A stretch of DNA of 64,000 bases from DATARN01 sp036264135 (lineage in GTDB: Bacteria > Actinomycetota > Acidimicrobiia > Acidimicrobiales > Palsa-688): assembly GCA_036264135.1 (NCBI GenBank), contig DATARN010000171.1, forward strand, positions 40,926 to 104,925. The letters run 5' to 3'. The notes under the pieces are model-generated. The model did no database searches. It saw only the letters and a program-made list of their open reading frames with translations, and was not told where the DNA came from. Position numbers and translations under genes: made by a program. How positions within the stretch are numbered: the first letter of the stretch is position 1; every line of letters starts with the position of its first letter. Positions 49,105-57,237 of the stretch are shown here, one piece after another.

Positions 49105-50586
49105 TCAACCAGGCCCCGTCCGACGCCGAGCGGCCAGGGCGCCGAGGGTGCCGGCCAGGACCAGCAGGACGGCGGCGATGGCCCAGCCTCCCACCGTTGC
49201 CTGCCGGCGTCCGGCGTGGTTGACGAAGATGTCCTGGCGGCCCGTGTCCTGGGTGCCCCGCCGGCTGTCGGTCCACGCCGCCAGGGCGCGGGCGTTGGTG
49301 CTCACCAGTCCCAGCCGTGATCCGTAATCGGCGGGGCTGGCGTCGCCCGTCGAGGGACCGACCCGGGAGTCGAAGGATCGCGACGAGAGCCGGAGGTTCG
49401 TGAAGGAGCGGCCCTGGTCGTTCGACGAGGCCAAGAAAGCGTCGGTCATCACGTTGTGTCGGGGGTCACGGCGGCGGTCGAGGAACACCACGTCCACCCG
49501 GCCCGATGGCGCGACCGCCAGGCGGGGAAGGTACTGCGCCGTGCCGTCGCCCAGGCGGTTGTCGTTGACCCGCTGCGCCGGCGTCCAGCTGCGCCCGCGG
49601 TCGGCCGATCGGGAGACGAAGACGTCGTCGTCACCGTTGCGGGCGTCGGCCCAGGCGACGTAGAGCTGTCCGCGGGGGTCGAGCGCCAACGTCGGAAACT
49701 CGGGCAGGAACACCAGGAACCGGTGCGACGCCACCAGATCCGAGTTCACCTCCGTCCCGGCGGAGAACGTCCGGCCCGAGTCGGTCGAGCTGGTGACAAC
49801 CAGGGCGAAGGGGTGCTCGGCCGGGGGCCCCTCGAGGTTCTCGAAGTCCCGCCGGTCGTCCTTGAAGTCCTCGTAGAGCACGTACAGCCGGCCCTGGGCA
49901 TCCACGGCGGGGCTGGCCGCGCCGACCCGGAGCCGGCTCGGATCACTGGCCGTCACCGGCGCCGAGAACGACCGGCCGTTGTCGACCGAACGGGACACCA
50001 CGACCGGGTTGGGGCCGCCGACCAGCCGGTTGATCCCGACGTCGCCGGCCTGCATCCAGGTCACGTACACCGTTCCGTCCGGCCCCACCGCGAGGCGCGC
50101 CTGGAAGGCCAACCGTCCCGCCACCTGCACCGGCGGCGACAGTGATCGGCCCCCGTCGGTCGAGCGGGCCACCCACAGCGCCCCGGGGACGTTGCCGACA
50201 CCAACCAGGTTCACGTAGCTGACGTAGAGCGTGCCGTCAGGGGCGAAGGCGACGTCCGGCCCGAACGGCCGGTCCGTGCCGGCGGGAAGGGGAAGCGCAG
50301 TGGAGTGCCAGACTGCGCCCCCATCCCCGCTCCACTCCAACGCCGCCGAGAAGCTGGGGCGGTCCAGGCGGTAGGTCAGCGCCACCCGGTCGGGATGGCG
50401 CGGGTCGTACGCCAGGGAGGGGGAGTTGCGGGCGTCGATGATGCTGCCGCCGGGAATCGGGCGGTCGGCCCCGGCCACCAGCGGGTGACGGACCAGCCGG
50501 CCCACCTGCACGACGGCGCCGGCAAGGAATGCCACCGCCAGCGCGACGGTGAGCAGCCGTAGTGAGGTCGTCCGGCTCGGCGGCAC
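49105..50586 (-). CDS. Membrane-anchored Asp-box (sialidase-like) beta-propeller protein
   Basis: A 493-residue extracytoplasmic protein. An N-terminal signal or anchor helix (LLTVALAVAFLAGAVVQVGRL) is followed by a propeller with at least five Asp boxes (RSTDGGRSLS, RSVDNGRSFS, SSTDSGRTFS, RSADRGRSWT, SSNDQGRSFT). A C-terminal helix (TVGGWAIAAVLLVLAGTLGA) with a basic tail anchors it. The catalytic residues of a true sialidase were not identified, so it may bind rather than cut glycans. The S8 protease gene follows on the same strand, 3 bases away; co-expression is likely. Confidence 0.8.
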   Translation of the reverse strand: MPPSRTTSLRLLTVALAVAFLAGAVVQVGRLVRHPLVAGADRPIPGGSIIDARNSPSLAYDPRHPDRVALTYRLDRPSFSAALEWSGDGGAVWHSTALPLPAGTDRPFGPDVAFAPDGTLYVSYVNLVGVGNVPGALWVARSTDGGRSLSPPVQVAGRLAFQARLAVGPDGTVYVTWMQAGDVGINRLVGGPNPVVVSRSVDNGRSFSAPVTASDPSRLRVGAASPAVDAQGRLYVLYEDFKDDRRDFENLEGPPAEHPFALVVTSSTDSGRTFSAGTEVNSDLVASHRFLVFLPEFPTLALDPRGQLYVAWADARNGDDDVFVSRSADRGRSWTPAQRVNDNRLGDGTAQYLPRLAVAPSGRVDVVFLDRRRDPRHNVMTDAFLASSNDQGRSFTNLRLSSRSFDSRVGPSTGDASPADYGSRLGLVSTNARALAAWTDSRRGTQDTGRQDIFVNHAGRRQATVGGWAIAAVLLVLAGTLGALAARRRTGPG

Positions 50587-50768
50587 AGGGCGGCCAGGGT
50601 ACCAGCGGTCTGAAACGCCAGGTATTTAGATGCTCTAACCATCTATCGGCATGCAGACGATAGAAATCTGGAGCTATCTGTTGCACGCCACTACCCGCGA
50701 CCTGTAGCGTCCCTGACCTGCTGGGTTGTCTGGACAAGTTCCATTCGTCAAACAAGGGGTAGAGTTCA
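50587..50768. promoter_or_regulatory. AT-richer divergent promoter region
   Basis: This 180-base gap separates the Asp-box gene from the small secreted protein. It is clearly AT-richer than its surroundings, with stretches such as GGTATTTAGATGCTCTAACC and CGATAGAAATCTGGAGCTAT. It should hold promoters for both directions; no exact -10/-35 pair can be fixed. Confidence 0.5.
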
Positions 50769-51290
50769 ATGAAACGTACCAACCGGGTCGCGCTGGCCGT
50801 CGTTGGGGTGGCGATGGTCCCCCTGATCTGGGCGTCGGCGGCGTTTGCCTGCCAGGTGCTGGCCACGCTGCAGGTGACACCGAACCCGGCAACGGCCGGC
50901 GCCACCGTGACCGCTACCGGCGGTAACTACAGCGCCTCCGCCTCTGCCTCCAACGTCGACATCCATCTCGACACCCGCAGCGGGCGCATCCTGGCGTCGA
51001 CCAAGCCGGCGGCCGGCACGAACGCCATCTCGGTGACCTTCGCCCTGCCGGCGAACATCGCCACCGGCTACCACACCCTCATCGCCACCCAGAGCATCAA
51101 CGGGGTCCCCAAGTCTGGGACACCCGGTCGGGCGGCACTGCAGATCACCCCGGCCGGCACCGCGGTCGCGGCCTCGGTCGTGAGCTCGTCGTCGCTGACC
51201 AACCCGCTCGTGGCGGGCCCGGTCGTGGTCGTGCTGGCCGCCTTCGGGCTGCTGGCCCGCAAGCGCCGTCAGAACACGCTGGCGGCCTAG
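50769..51290 (+). CDS. Secreted membrane-anchored Ig-like protein
   Basis: A 173-residue exported protein. A Sec signal (VALAVVGVAMVPLIWASAAF, cleavage near AFA-C) is followed by one beta-rich domain (LQVTPNPATAGATVTATGGN), a typical bacterial Ig/FixG-like fold, then a Ser/Val-rich linker and a C-terminal helix (PLVAGPVVVVLAAFGLLARK) with a basic RKRRQ tail. This end resembles a sorting or anchor signal but has no LPxTG motif. The Cys at the cleavage site is not in a clear lipobox. A strong terminator follows. Confidence 0.75.
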   Translation: MKRTNRVALAVVGVAMVPLIWASAAFACQVLATLQVTPNPATAGATVTATGGNYSASASASNVDIHLDTRSGRILASTKPAAGTNAISVTFALPANIATGYHTLIATQSINGVPKSGTPGRAALQITPAGTAVAASVVSSSSLTNPLVAGPVVVVLAAFGLLARKRRQNTLAA

Positions 51291-51308
51291 CTCGTTTCAT
51301 TGCTTTCC

Positions 51309-51346
51309 ACCGTGGGCGGCGCAAGCCGCCCACGGTTTCTGTTTGT
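51309..51346 (+). terminator. Rho-independent terminator
   Basis: A perfect 12-base stem (ACCGTGGGCGGC at 51309-51320 and GCCGCCCACGGT at 51325-51336) with a GCAA loop is followed by the T-rich TTCTGTTTGT. It ends transcription of the small secreted protein gene. Confidence 0.9.
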
Positions 51347-51494
51347 CGGCGGACACTTGGACGATCGTTGCGATCCTTCCGTCATGCCCTGCCTCCGGTG
51401 AGATTCGCTCCCGGTAGGCACCGACGTCCGCCCCGCCGACGTCCGCTGCATCGAGTTCCGTAACCCATCGCTCAGGAGAGAGACGATCCAAGAA

Positions 51495-54083
51495 ATGACT
51501 TCGAATCGAGTTGGTTGGCGAGCCAGGAAGGTGCAGGCGTTGCTCATGGCCGCCAGCGTCGCCGGCGCCGCCCTTTTGGTCGGCCAGACGGGGGCGGCGA
51601 CCAGCGTTGCCTCCACTCTGCCCGCCTACCCCGGCCAGACCCGTAGTTCGACCAACTACCAGTTGAACACCGATCCCAACGTGGTGCGGGGCAAGGACGC
51701 CCCGGGTCTCGCGGTAGACCCGAGCAATCCTCAGCACGTTGTCGAGGTCCAGTTGGACCTCATCAACTTCGAATGCCAGTACAACGTCAGCTTCGACGGC
51801 GGCACCACCTGGACGGGCGGCAACCTCAAGGCTCCCGCCGGCTATCCCCAGACCAGCCCGTGCACCGTCCTCGGCCATGGCGCCAACGCCATCGACGCCG
51901 GCGTCAGGTGGGGCACCGGGCAGAATGTCTACGTGGCCTGGGCGTCAGCCATCGGCCAGGGGAGCACCGCCGCCCTGGTGTCGAAGTCCACCGACGGCGG
52001 CCAGACCTTCGCCACCGCCGTGGTCGCCATCCCCGGCGACCCCTCGCCCACCGGCAACGACAACGAGTACCCCAAGCTGGCGGTCCTGCCGGGCGGCGGC
52101 ACGGGCGGCGCTGACCTGGTGACCGTCGTCGCCGACAGCACGTCGTCGACGGGTGACCATTCCATCAGCGGGACCGTCTACGCCGCCGTGTCCAAGGACA
52201 GCGCCGCGACCTGGAGCGGCCCCGTCCAGGTCAACCAGGGCTTCACCACGAACAACCCGTACGGCGCCATCGAGCACACCCAGCCGGTGTTCGCCCCCGA
52301 CGGCACGCTCTACGTCGGCTGGCGAACCTCGCAGCCGGGAACGGTGGCGGCGACCGATCCCAGCTTCCCCACTGGGTTCATCCAGGTCGCCAAGTCAACC
52401 GACGGTGGCCTCACGTGGGGCAACTACGTGAACGCCACCAACGTCAAGGGCTTCGTGTACACCGGGCCCCCGGCTCCGCCCTTCGGGCCGACCGGTAACC
52501 AGTACTGCTGCTCGTCGTTCCCCCGGCTGGCCGTCGACCCGAACAACGGCACCCTGTACCTCGTGTGGTCCCAGGACGCCCACCTCTACGAAGCACCCGG
52601 CGCCGACGTGGTGGCCCAGGACCATTTCATGATCCAGCGCTCCCAGGTCTGGTTCATGCGCTCAACCGACGGCGGCACCACGTGGACCGACCGCAAGCAG
52701 ATCAGCGAGGATCCCGGCGTGGCCACCACGGACCTGCCCTCCGATCCCGCCAACCCCGAGACCCAGACCCGCCACCCCAACGTCTCGGTGGCGCCCGATG
52801 GCCGGGTGGACATCGTCTGGCAGGACCGCCGGCACTCCTACCGGGCCTGCAGTCAGACCCACGTCGCCTGCGACGAAGTGCGCCTGGGTGACACCTACTA
52901 CTCGTACTCGCTCGACGGCGGGACGACCTTCACGGCGAACCGGCGCATCACCGACCGCTCCATGAACAACGACGTCGGCTTCGACTACCGGTTCTCCACC
53001 TACTGGAACTTCGGTCCGGTGGCGGCATCGGTCGGCAAGGGCAAGCTGCTGTTTGCCTGGCAGGATTCCCGGCTCGGCAACTACGACACCGACACCCAGG
53101 ACATCTTCCTGGCCAAGACGAACCTCAACGCCCAGACCGCGGTGCCCGTCGTGAGCAATGGCACCCATCCGGCGTACGGCATGTCGGTCGCCCTGTCCCA
53201 GAAGGCCGACCCCGGTGGGTCGGAGTCCCGGCTGGCCGGTGTCTTCGCCAGCCAGGAGGCGACCAAGGTGGTCATCGCCAACCAGAACGACGTCGCCAAC
53301 GCCCTGGCGGGCGGCGTCCTGGCCCGGGCCAACGTCGGTCCCCTGCTGCTGTCACCGGCGACTGGGCTTCCGCTGGTCGTGAAGAAGGAAGTGGCCAGGA
53401 TGACCCCGATCGGGGCGTACATCCTGGGCAACACGACCCAGCTGTCCAACCAGATCCAGGCTGACCTGGTGGCGGCCGGCGTACCGAGCGGCAACATCGT
53501 GCGCATCGGGGGTACCGGTGCCGCCGACATGGCGGCCCAGATCGCCATGACCCTGGACCGCCGGACGGCGACGGACAAGACGGCGATGGCTCCCGCCTTC
53601 GATGCCGCCATCATCGCCAACCCCAACTCGCCCGACGCCGTGGCTGCGTCCGATCTGGCGGCCGCCAAACGGCTGCCGATCCTCTACGTCGACCGGGACA
53701 CCATTCCGTCCCAGACGACGGCGGCGCTGGCAGCCCTCAACATCAACAAGGTGCTGGTGATCGGTGGCCCCGGAGCCGTCAGTGACGCCGTTGTGACCCA
53801 GCTGGCGTCCTACAACCCGACTCGCCTCGGCGGCGCCGACCAGTACGCCACCTCCCAAGCGGTGGTCACCGAGTCGGTCAAGCGGGGCCTCCCCGTCAAC
53901 CAGGTCTTCCTGGCCGACGGCAGCAAGCCCATCCAGGGCGCCCTTCTCGGCGCACCGTCGGGCCGCATCGGCGGCCTGCTGGTCCTCACCCACGGGATCA
54001 CGCCGAGCGAGGCCCTCACGGTCGTGCAGAACGCCGGAGTGACGACCCAGCCCGATCGGGCCATCACCGGCACGGTTCAGTAG
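51495..54083 (+). CDS. Large secreted Asp-box protein with cell-wall-binding repeats 2
   Basis: An 862-residue exported protein. The signal peptide (VQALLMAASVAGAALLVGQT) ends near residue 35. Residues 55-545 form a propeller with six Asp boxes (SFDGGTTWT, STDGGQTFA, SKDSAATWS, STDGGLTWG, STDGGTTWT, SLDGGTTFT). Residues 560-862 contain cell-wall-binding repeat 2 modules (RLAGVFASQEATKVVIANQN, VLVIGGPGAVSDAVVTQLAS, NPTRLGGADQYATSQAVV), which attach non-covalently to wall polymers. It is probably a surface glycan-binding or -degrading protein; sialidase catalysis is not shown. Ribosome site GAGAGA precedes the ATG. Confidence 0.85.
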   Translation: MTSNRVGWRARKVQALLMAASVAGAALLVGQTGAATSVASTLPAYPGQTRSSTNYQLNTDPNVVRGKDAPGLAVDPSNPQHVVEVQLDLINFECQYNVSFDGGTTWTGGNLKAPAGYPQTSPCTVLGHGANAIDAGVRWGTGQNVYVAWASAIGQGSTAALVSKSTDGGQTFATAVVAIPGDPSPTGNDNEYPKLAVLPGGGTGGADLVTVVADSTSSTGDHSISGTVYAAVSKDSAATWSGPVQVNQGFTTNNPYGAIEHTQPVFAPDGTLYVGWRTSQPGTVAATDPSFPTGFIQVAKSTDGGLTWGNYVNATNVKGFVYTGPPAPPFGPTGNQYCCSSFPRLAVDPNNGTLYLVWSQDAHLYEAPGADVVAQDHFMIQRSQVWFMRSTDGGTTWTDRKQISEDPGVATTDLPSDPANPETQTRHPNVSVAPDGRVDIVWQDRRHSYRACSQTHVACDEVRLGDTYYSYSLDGGTTFTANRRITDRSMNNDVGFDYRFSTYWNFGPVAASVGKGKLLFAWQDSRLGNYDTDTQDIFLAKTNLNAQTAVPVVSNGTHPAYGMSVALSQKADPGGSESRLAGVFASQEATKVVIANQNDVANALAGGVLARANVGPLLLSPATGLPLVVKKEVARMTPIGAYILGNTTQLSNQIQADLVAAGVPSGNIVRIGGTGAADMAAQIAMTLDRRTATDKTAMAPAFDAAIIANPNSPDAVAASDLAAAKRLPILYVDRDTIPSQTTAALAALNINKVLVIGGPGAVSDAVVTQLASYNPTRLGGADQYATSQAVVTESVKRGLPVNQVFLADGSKPIQGALLGAPSGRIGGLLVLTHGITPSEALTVVQNAGVTTQPDRAITGTVQ

Positions 54084-54132
54084 GGCCCAGGACCTGCCCG
54101 GGCCGTTATTGAACCCGACGCACCGTCACCGC

Positions 54133-54165
54133 GCGGCCCGGCTCCTCTCAGAGGGGCCGGGCCGC
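54133..54165. terminator. GC-rich hairpin after the Asp-box gene
   Basis: GCGGCCCGG (54133-54141) pairs with CCGGGCCGC (54157-54165) and the inside can extend the stem (CCTCT/AGAGG). There is no T run, so termination would depend on the stem or on Rho. Confidence 0.5.
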
Positions 54166-54224
54166 TGGTCGCGTGGGTCACAAGGAGGGAGGCGAACCGT
54201 TCCTCCGTCGCCCCCGATGTCAAG

Positions 54225-55358
54225 ATGGACTCGCCGCCTATGACAACACGCCACACCTCGCCCAAGGCCGATGACGAGGGCACCGCGCCCTCCGACCGGG
54301 ATGGGGGCGACACCGTCTCGGAGCCGGCAGTCGGAGCCGACGCGCCCGGTGTCGAGGCCCCTCACACCCTTGACGCCCCTGACCCCCTTAACCCCCCCGA
54401 CGCCCCCGCGGTCGACGCTCCCGCAGGTATCGGTGCCACACCGGGCTCCCCCGCCGCCGGCGGAGCCCAGCGTCCCCTCGCAGTCCTCGCGCTGTTGGCG
54501 CTGATCGCCAGCGCCCTGGTGGGCGGGAACGCCTTCGGGCTGCGGGACCGCATCTTTGGGTCCGCCCTCCCGAAGGCGCTGCCTCCGGCCGTCAGCCGAG
54601 CCGCCGGGGTACCGGGTTCGGGGGCCACACCCAACCCCGCCCTCGCGCCGACGACAACTGGTGGCGCCGCCGCCAACACGGTCCTGCGATCCGAGCCATG
54701 GTGGCAGAGCGTCGTCGACCTCCAAGGCAGCGGCCAGGCGACCGAGCCGGCCTTCGCCGTGGACCCCAACGCCATCCAATGGCGGGTGACGTGGACCTGC
54801 CAGACAGGACACCTGACCGTCCGTGCGGCGGGACGGGCCCGCCCGGTCGTCGATGCCGCGTGCCCGGGGAAAGGGCTGGGCTACGCCACCCAGACCGGCT
54901 CGCAGATTGTGCAGGTGAGTGACGACGGCCCCTGGCAGCTGCACGTGGACCAGCAGGTCGATGTGCCCCTGGTCGAACCCCCGACAGCGGCCATGACGGC
55001 TCCCGGCACCAGGCCCGTTCTCACCGGGTCCCTGTACAAGATCGATCAGTCAGGCAGCGGTTCGGTGACGGTGTACCGGTTGGCGGACGGTTCCTACGCC
55101 CTGCGTCTCGACCAGTTCTTCGTGTCGCCGAACATCGACCTCGAGATCCGGTTCAGCCCACTGCCGGCGCCGCACAGCACCGACCAGTACACCTCGTCGT
55201 CGCCGTCGGACGTGGTTGCCCCCCTCGACATCACCGCGGGCTCACTGAACTTCGCGGTACCCGCGGGAATCGATCCCACCCGGTACCACTCGGTGGTCGT
55301 CTGGTGCCCGCTGGTCCAGAGCGCCTACGCCGCCGCCACGCTGGCACCCGCCAAATGA
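54225..55358 (+). CDS. Membrane-anchored DM13-domain protein
   Basis: A 377-residue protein. About 80 charged, Pro-rich cytoplasmic residues precede one membrane helix (LAVLALLALIASALVGGNAF). The C-terminal domain from about residue 265 fits DM13: VLTGSLYKIDQSGSGSVTVY, LRLDQFFVSPNIDLEIRF and YHSVVVWCPLVQSAYAAATL, with the conserved Trp-Cys. DM13 domains are proposed redox or electron-transfer modules. The middle region (WTCQTGHLTVRAAG, VVDAACPGKGLG) carries two further Cys. The stop overlaps the RnfD-like gene (ATGA). ATG 54240 is an alternative start. Confidence 0.75.
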   Translation: MDSPPMTTRHTSPKADDEGTAPSDRDGGDTVSEPAVGADAPGVEAPHTLDAPDPLNPPDAPAVDAPAGIGATPGSPAAGGAQRPLAVLALLALIASALVGGNAFGLRDRIFGSALPKALPPAVSRAAGVPGSGATPNPALAPTTTGGAAANTVLRSEPWWQSVVDLQGSGQATEPAFAVDPNAIQWRVTWTCQTGHLTVRAAGRARPVVDAACPGKGLGYATQTGSQIVQVSDDGPWQLHVDQQVDVPLVEPPTAAMTAPGTRPVLTGSLYKIDQSGSGSVTVYRLADGSYALRLDQFFVSPNIDLEIRFSPLPAPHSTDQYTSSSPSDVVAPLDITAGSLNFAVPAGIDPTRYHSVVVWCPLVQSAYAAATLAPAK

Positions 55359-56578
55359 GCCTCCCGGGCGAGACGGCGGTCACCAGCCAGCAGCTACAAC
55401 CGGCAGCCCCGCCGGTCGGCCGGTCGGATGAGGTGCCGCCGCTCGCCGTCAAACCCGGTCCCCGGCTGGTCATTCGCGGCCGCGAGATCCCGGTGGTCCT
55501 GCCCCGGCGGGGCGACCCCCGGTTGCGTGTCTCGGCGGTGATCCTGACCGTCCAGGTCCTCGGTCAGACGGTTCTCGGGTTCAAGGTCTCGATCGCCCAG
55601 ATCCTGGTGTCGATCGGCCTGTGCGCCGTGGTCGAGATCGGGGTGACTCTCTTCCGCGAGCACACGCTCGCGTGGCCGGCCAGCGGGCTGCTCACCGGCA
55701 ACGGTGTGGCCTTCATTCTCCGAGCCTCGGGAACCCGGCACGGGGACTGGTGGAGCCTGCATGGGATCCAGTACTTCGTCCTTGCCGCCGGGCTGTCGCT
55801 GCTGTCCAAGTACCTGATCCGCCCCGGCGGCCGCCACCTGTTCAACCCGTCCAACTTCGGGGTCGTCTGGACCCTGCTGGTCATCGGGCCGAAGTACGTC
55901 TTCCCCCAGTACCTCTGGTGGGGCCGTTTGACCAGCACCCCCGTCCTCCTCGCCTTCGCGGTGATCATCGCCGGCGGCGTGTGGGTGCTTCGGCCGGTGC
56001 GGATGACGCCCATGGCGTTGGCCTTCCTCGCCACGTTCGTGCCGCTCGTCGCCCTGTTGGCGGCCAGCGGGCGCAACTTCGCGGCCATCTGGCACTCGGG
56101 TCCGGTCAGTGGCGCGTCGTACTGGGCAACGATCTGCGTCTCGCCCGAGCTGCTGATCTTCGTGTTCTTCATGATGTCGGACCCCCAGACCGCCCCGAAG
56201 TCGCGCTCGGGCCGGATGGTCTACGGCGCCGCCACCGCAGTCCTGGCCGCGGCCCTGCTGGCCTTCCAGCCAACAGAGTTCGGAATCAAACTCTCGATCC
56301 TCTCGTCCCTGACGGTACTTTGCGCCCTGGTCCCGTTGGTCGAAGCCGCCGTCGGGTGGTGGGGCCGCCGGCACAGCCCGGCAACGGGACCGCAGGCCGC
56401 CCCGGCGGCGCAGCCGAGACCGCTCCGGCAGCGTTTGGTCGCCGCGGCCCTCAGTCCGGCGGTCGTGGCCGCCGCCATCATCGCCGTGGCGGCACCCGCC
56501 GACACCGCCGCGCTGGCGCGGAACAAGCAGCTCATCAATATCGAGCGCGGTCTCACCGGCTCGAAGAACCCGCAGTAA
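55355..56578 (+). CDS. RnfD/NqrB-like membrane protein
   Basis: A 407-residue membrane protein with about ten helices. The RnfD/NqrB-type core includes LLTGNGVAFILRASGTRHGD, FNPSNFGVVWTLLVIGPKYV, and LIFVFFMMSDPQTAPKSRSG. The Thr that carries covalent FMN in true RnfD is not obvious. Similar stand-alone proteins (UnbU-like) occur beside redox or enediyne genes in actinobacteria. No other Rnf or Nqr subunits are present here, so a complete pump is unlikely. It is coupled to the DM13 gene and is followed 22 bases later by the AhpD-like gene. Confidence 0.75.
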   Translation: MSLPGETAVTSQQLQPAAPPVGRSDEVPPLAVKPGPRLVIRGREIPVVLPRRGDPRLRVSAVILTVQVLGQTVLGFKVSIAQILVSIGLCAVVEIGVTLFREHTLAWPASGLLTGNGVAFILRASGTRHGDWWSLHGIQYFVLAAGLSLLSKYLIRPGGRHLFNPSNFGVVWTLLVIGPKYVFPQYLWWGRLTSTPVLLAFAVIIAGGVWVLRPVRMTPMALAFLATFVPLVALLAASGRNFAAIWHSGPVSGASYWATICVSPELLIFVFFMMSDPQTAPKSRSGRMVYGAATAVLAAALLAFQPTEFGIKLSILSSLTVLCALVPLVEAAVGWWGRRHSPATGPQAAPAAQPRPLRQRLVAAALSPAVVAAAIIAVAAPADTAALARNKQLINIERGLTGSKNPQ

Positions 56579-56600
56579 CAAACCCGTCCGAAGGAGGACC

Positions 56601-57227
56601 ATGGCCAGGATTCGTTGGATCGAGGAACACGACGCCGAGGGAGAGACCGCCGCCATCTACGAGCAAGTCCGTGCCACCAGCCCAAGGGGCAACGTGGCCG
56701 ACATCATCAAGACGATGAGCTTGCGACCGGATTTTCTCTCGGCCATCAACAACGCCGCCGCCATGCACTTCTCCGACGGGGCCCTGACGCGGGCGCAACA
56801 CGAAATGATCGCGTCCTACGTGGCGGCCGTGAACCGCTGCCACTACTGACTGTCGAGCCACGCATGGTTCCTGCAGTTGCAGGGCGACGAGTACACCGAC
56901 GTCAGCGAGGCCCTTCGCGGCGGGCGGTTGGGTGACCTACCGGTCACGGACCCGGAACGGCTGCTTCTGGCCTACGTAGATACGGTCACCCGCCACGCCT
57001 ACCGGGTGACCGACAGCCAGGTCGAGGAGCTCCGCCTGGCCGGATGGACCGACGAGCAGATCGCCGAAGCCACCTACGTGGCGGCGCTGTTCAGCTTGTT
57101 CGTGCGCCTGGCCGACGCCTTCGACATTCACCCCGACCCGGTGATGGACCCTGATGGCGTCCCCTTGGCCGTGACCGACGGCACCACCGGGCGTGAGCCA
57201 TCCAGCGTGCCGGCGTCCAGCGGGTAG
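56601..57227 (+). CDS. AhpD-like/carboxymuconolactone decarboxylase family protein with in-frame UGA: candidate selenoprotein
   Basis: Read through the UGA at 56847-56849, this is one 208-residue protein of normal family length. The start has an excellent ribosome site (AAGGAGG at 56591-56597). Residues 73-88 read HEMIASYVAAVNRCHY, then UGA at residue 83 of the frame, then LSSHAWFLQLQGDEY. Peroxidase-related AhpD-like proteins have NRCxYCxxxH here, so the UGA replaces the second, resolving or attacking Cys, giving CxxU. Downstream sequence remains family-like (LLAYVDTVTRHAYRVTDSQV, GWTDEQIAEATYVAALFSLF). A hairpin 23 bases past the UGA fits a bacterial SECIS. Selenocysteine forms of AhpD-like proteins are known. 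A nonsense mutation is the alternative. Confidence 0.8.
56847..56890 (+). promoter_or_regulatory. UGA codon and candidate bacterial SECIS hairpin
   Basis: The UGA (56847-56849) is followed after 20 bases by CCUGCAGUUGCAGG (56870-56883): a five-base stem CCUGC/GCAGG with an AGUU loop, in which A-U may also pair to leave GU. An outer stem GUCG (56852-56855) with CGAC (56885-56888) can enclose it. Bacterial SECIS elements sit in this position and have a G near the start of the apical loop. Pairing is read by eye and was not computed. Confidence 0.6.
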
Positions 57228-57237
57228 CGCGGCTGGG

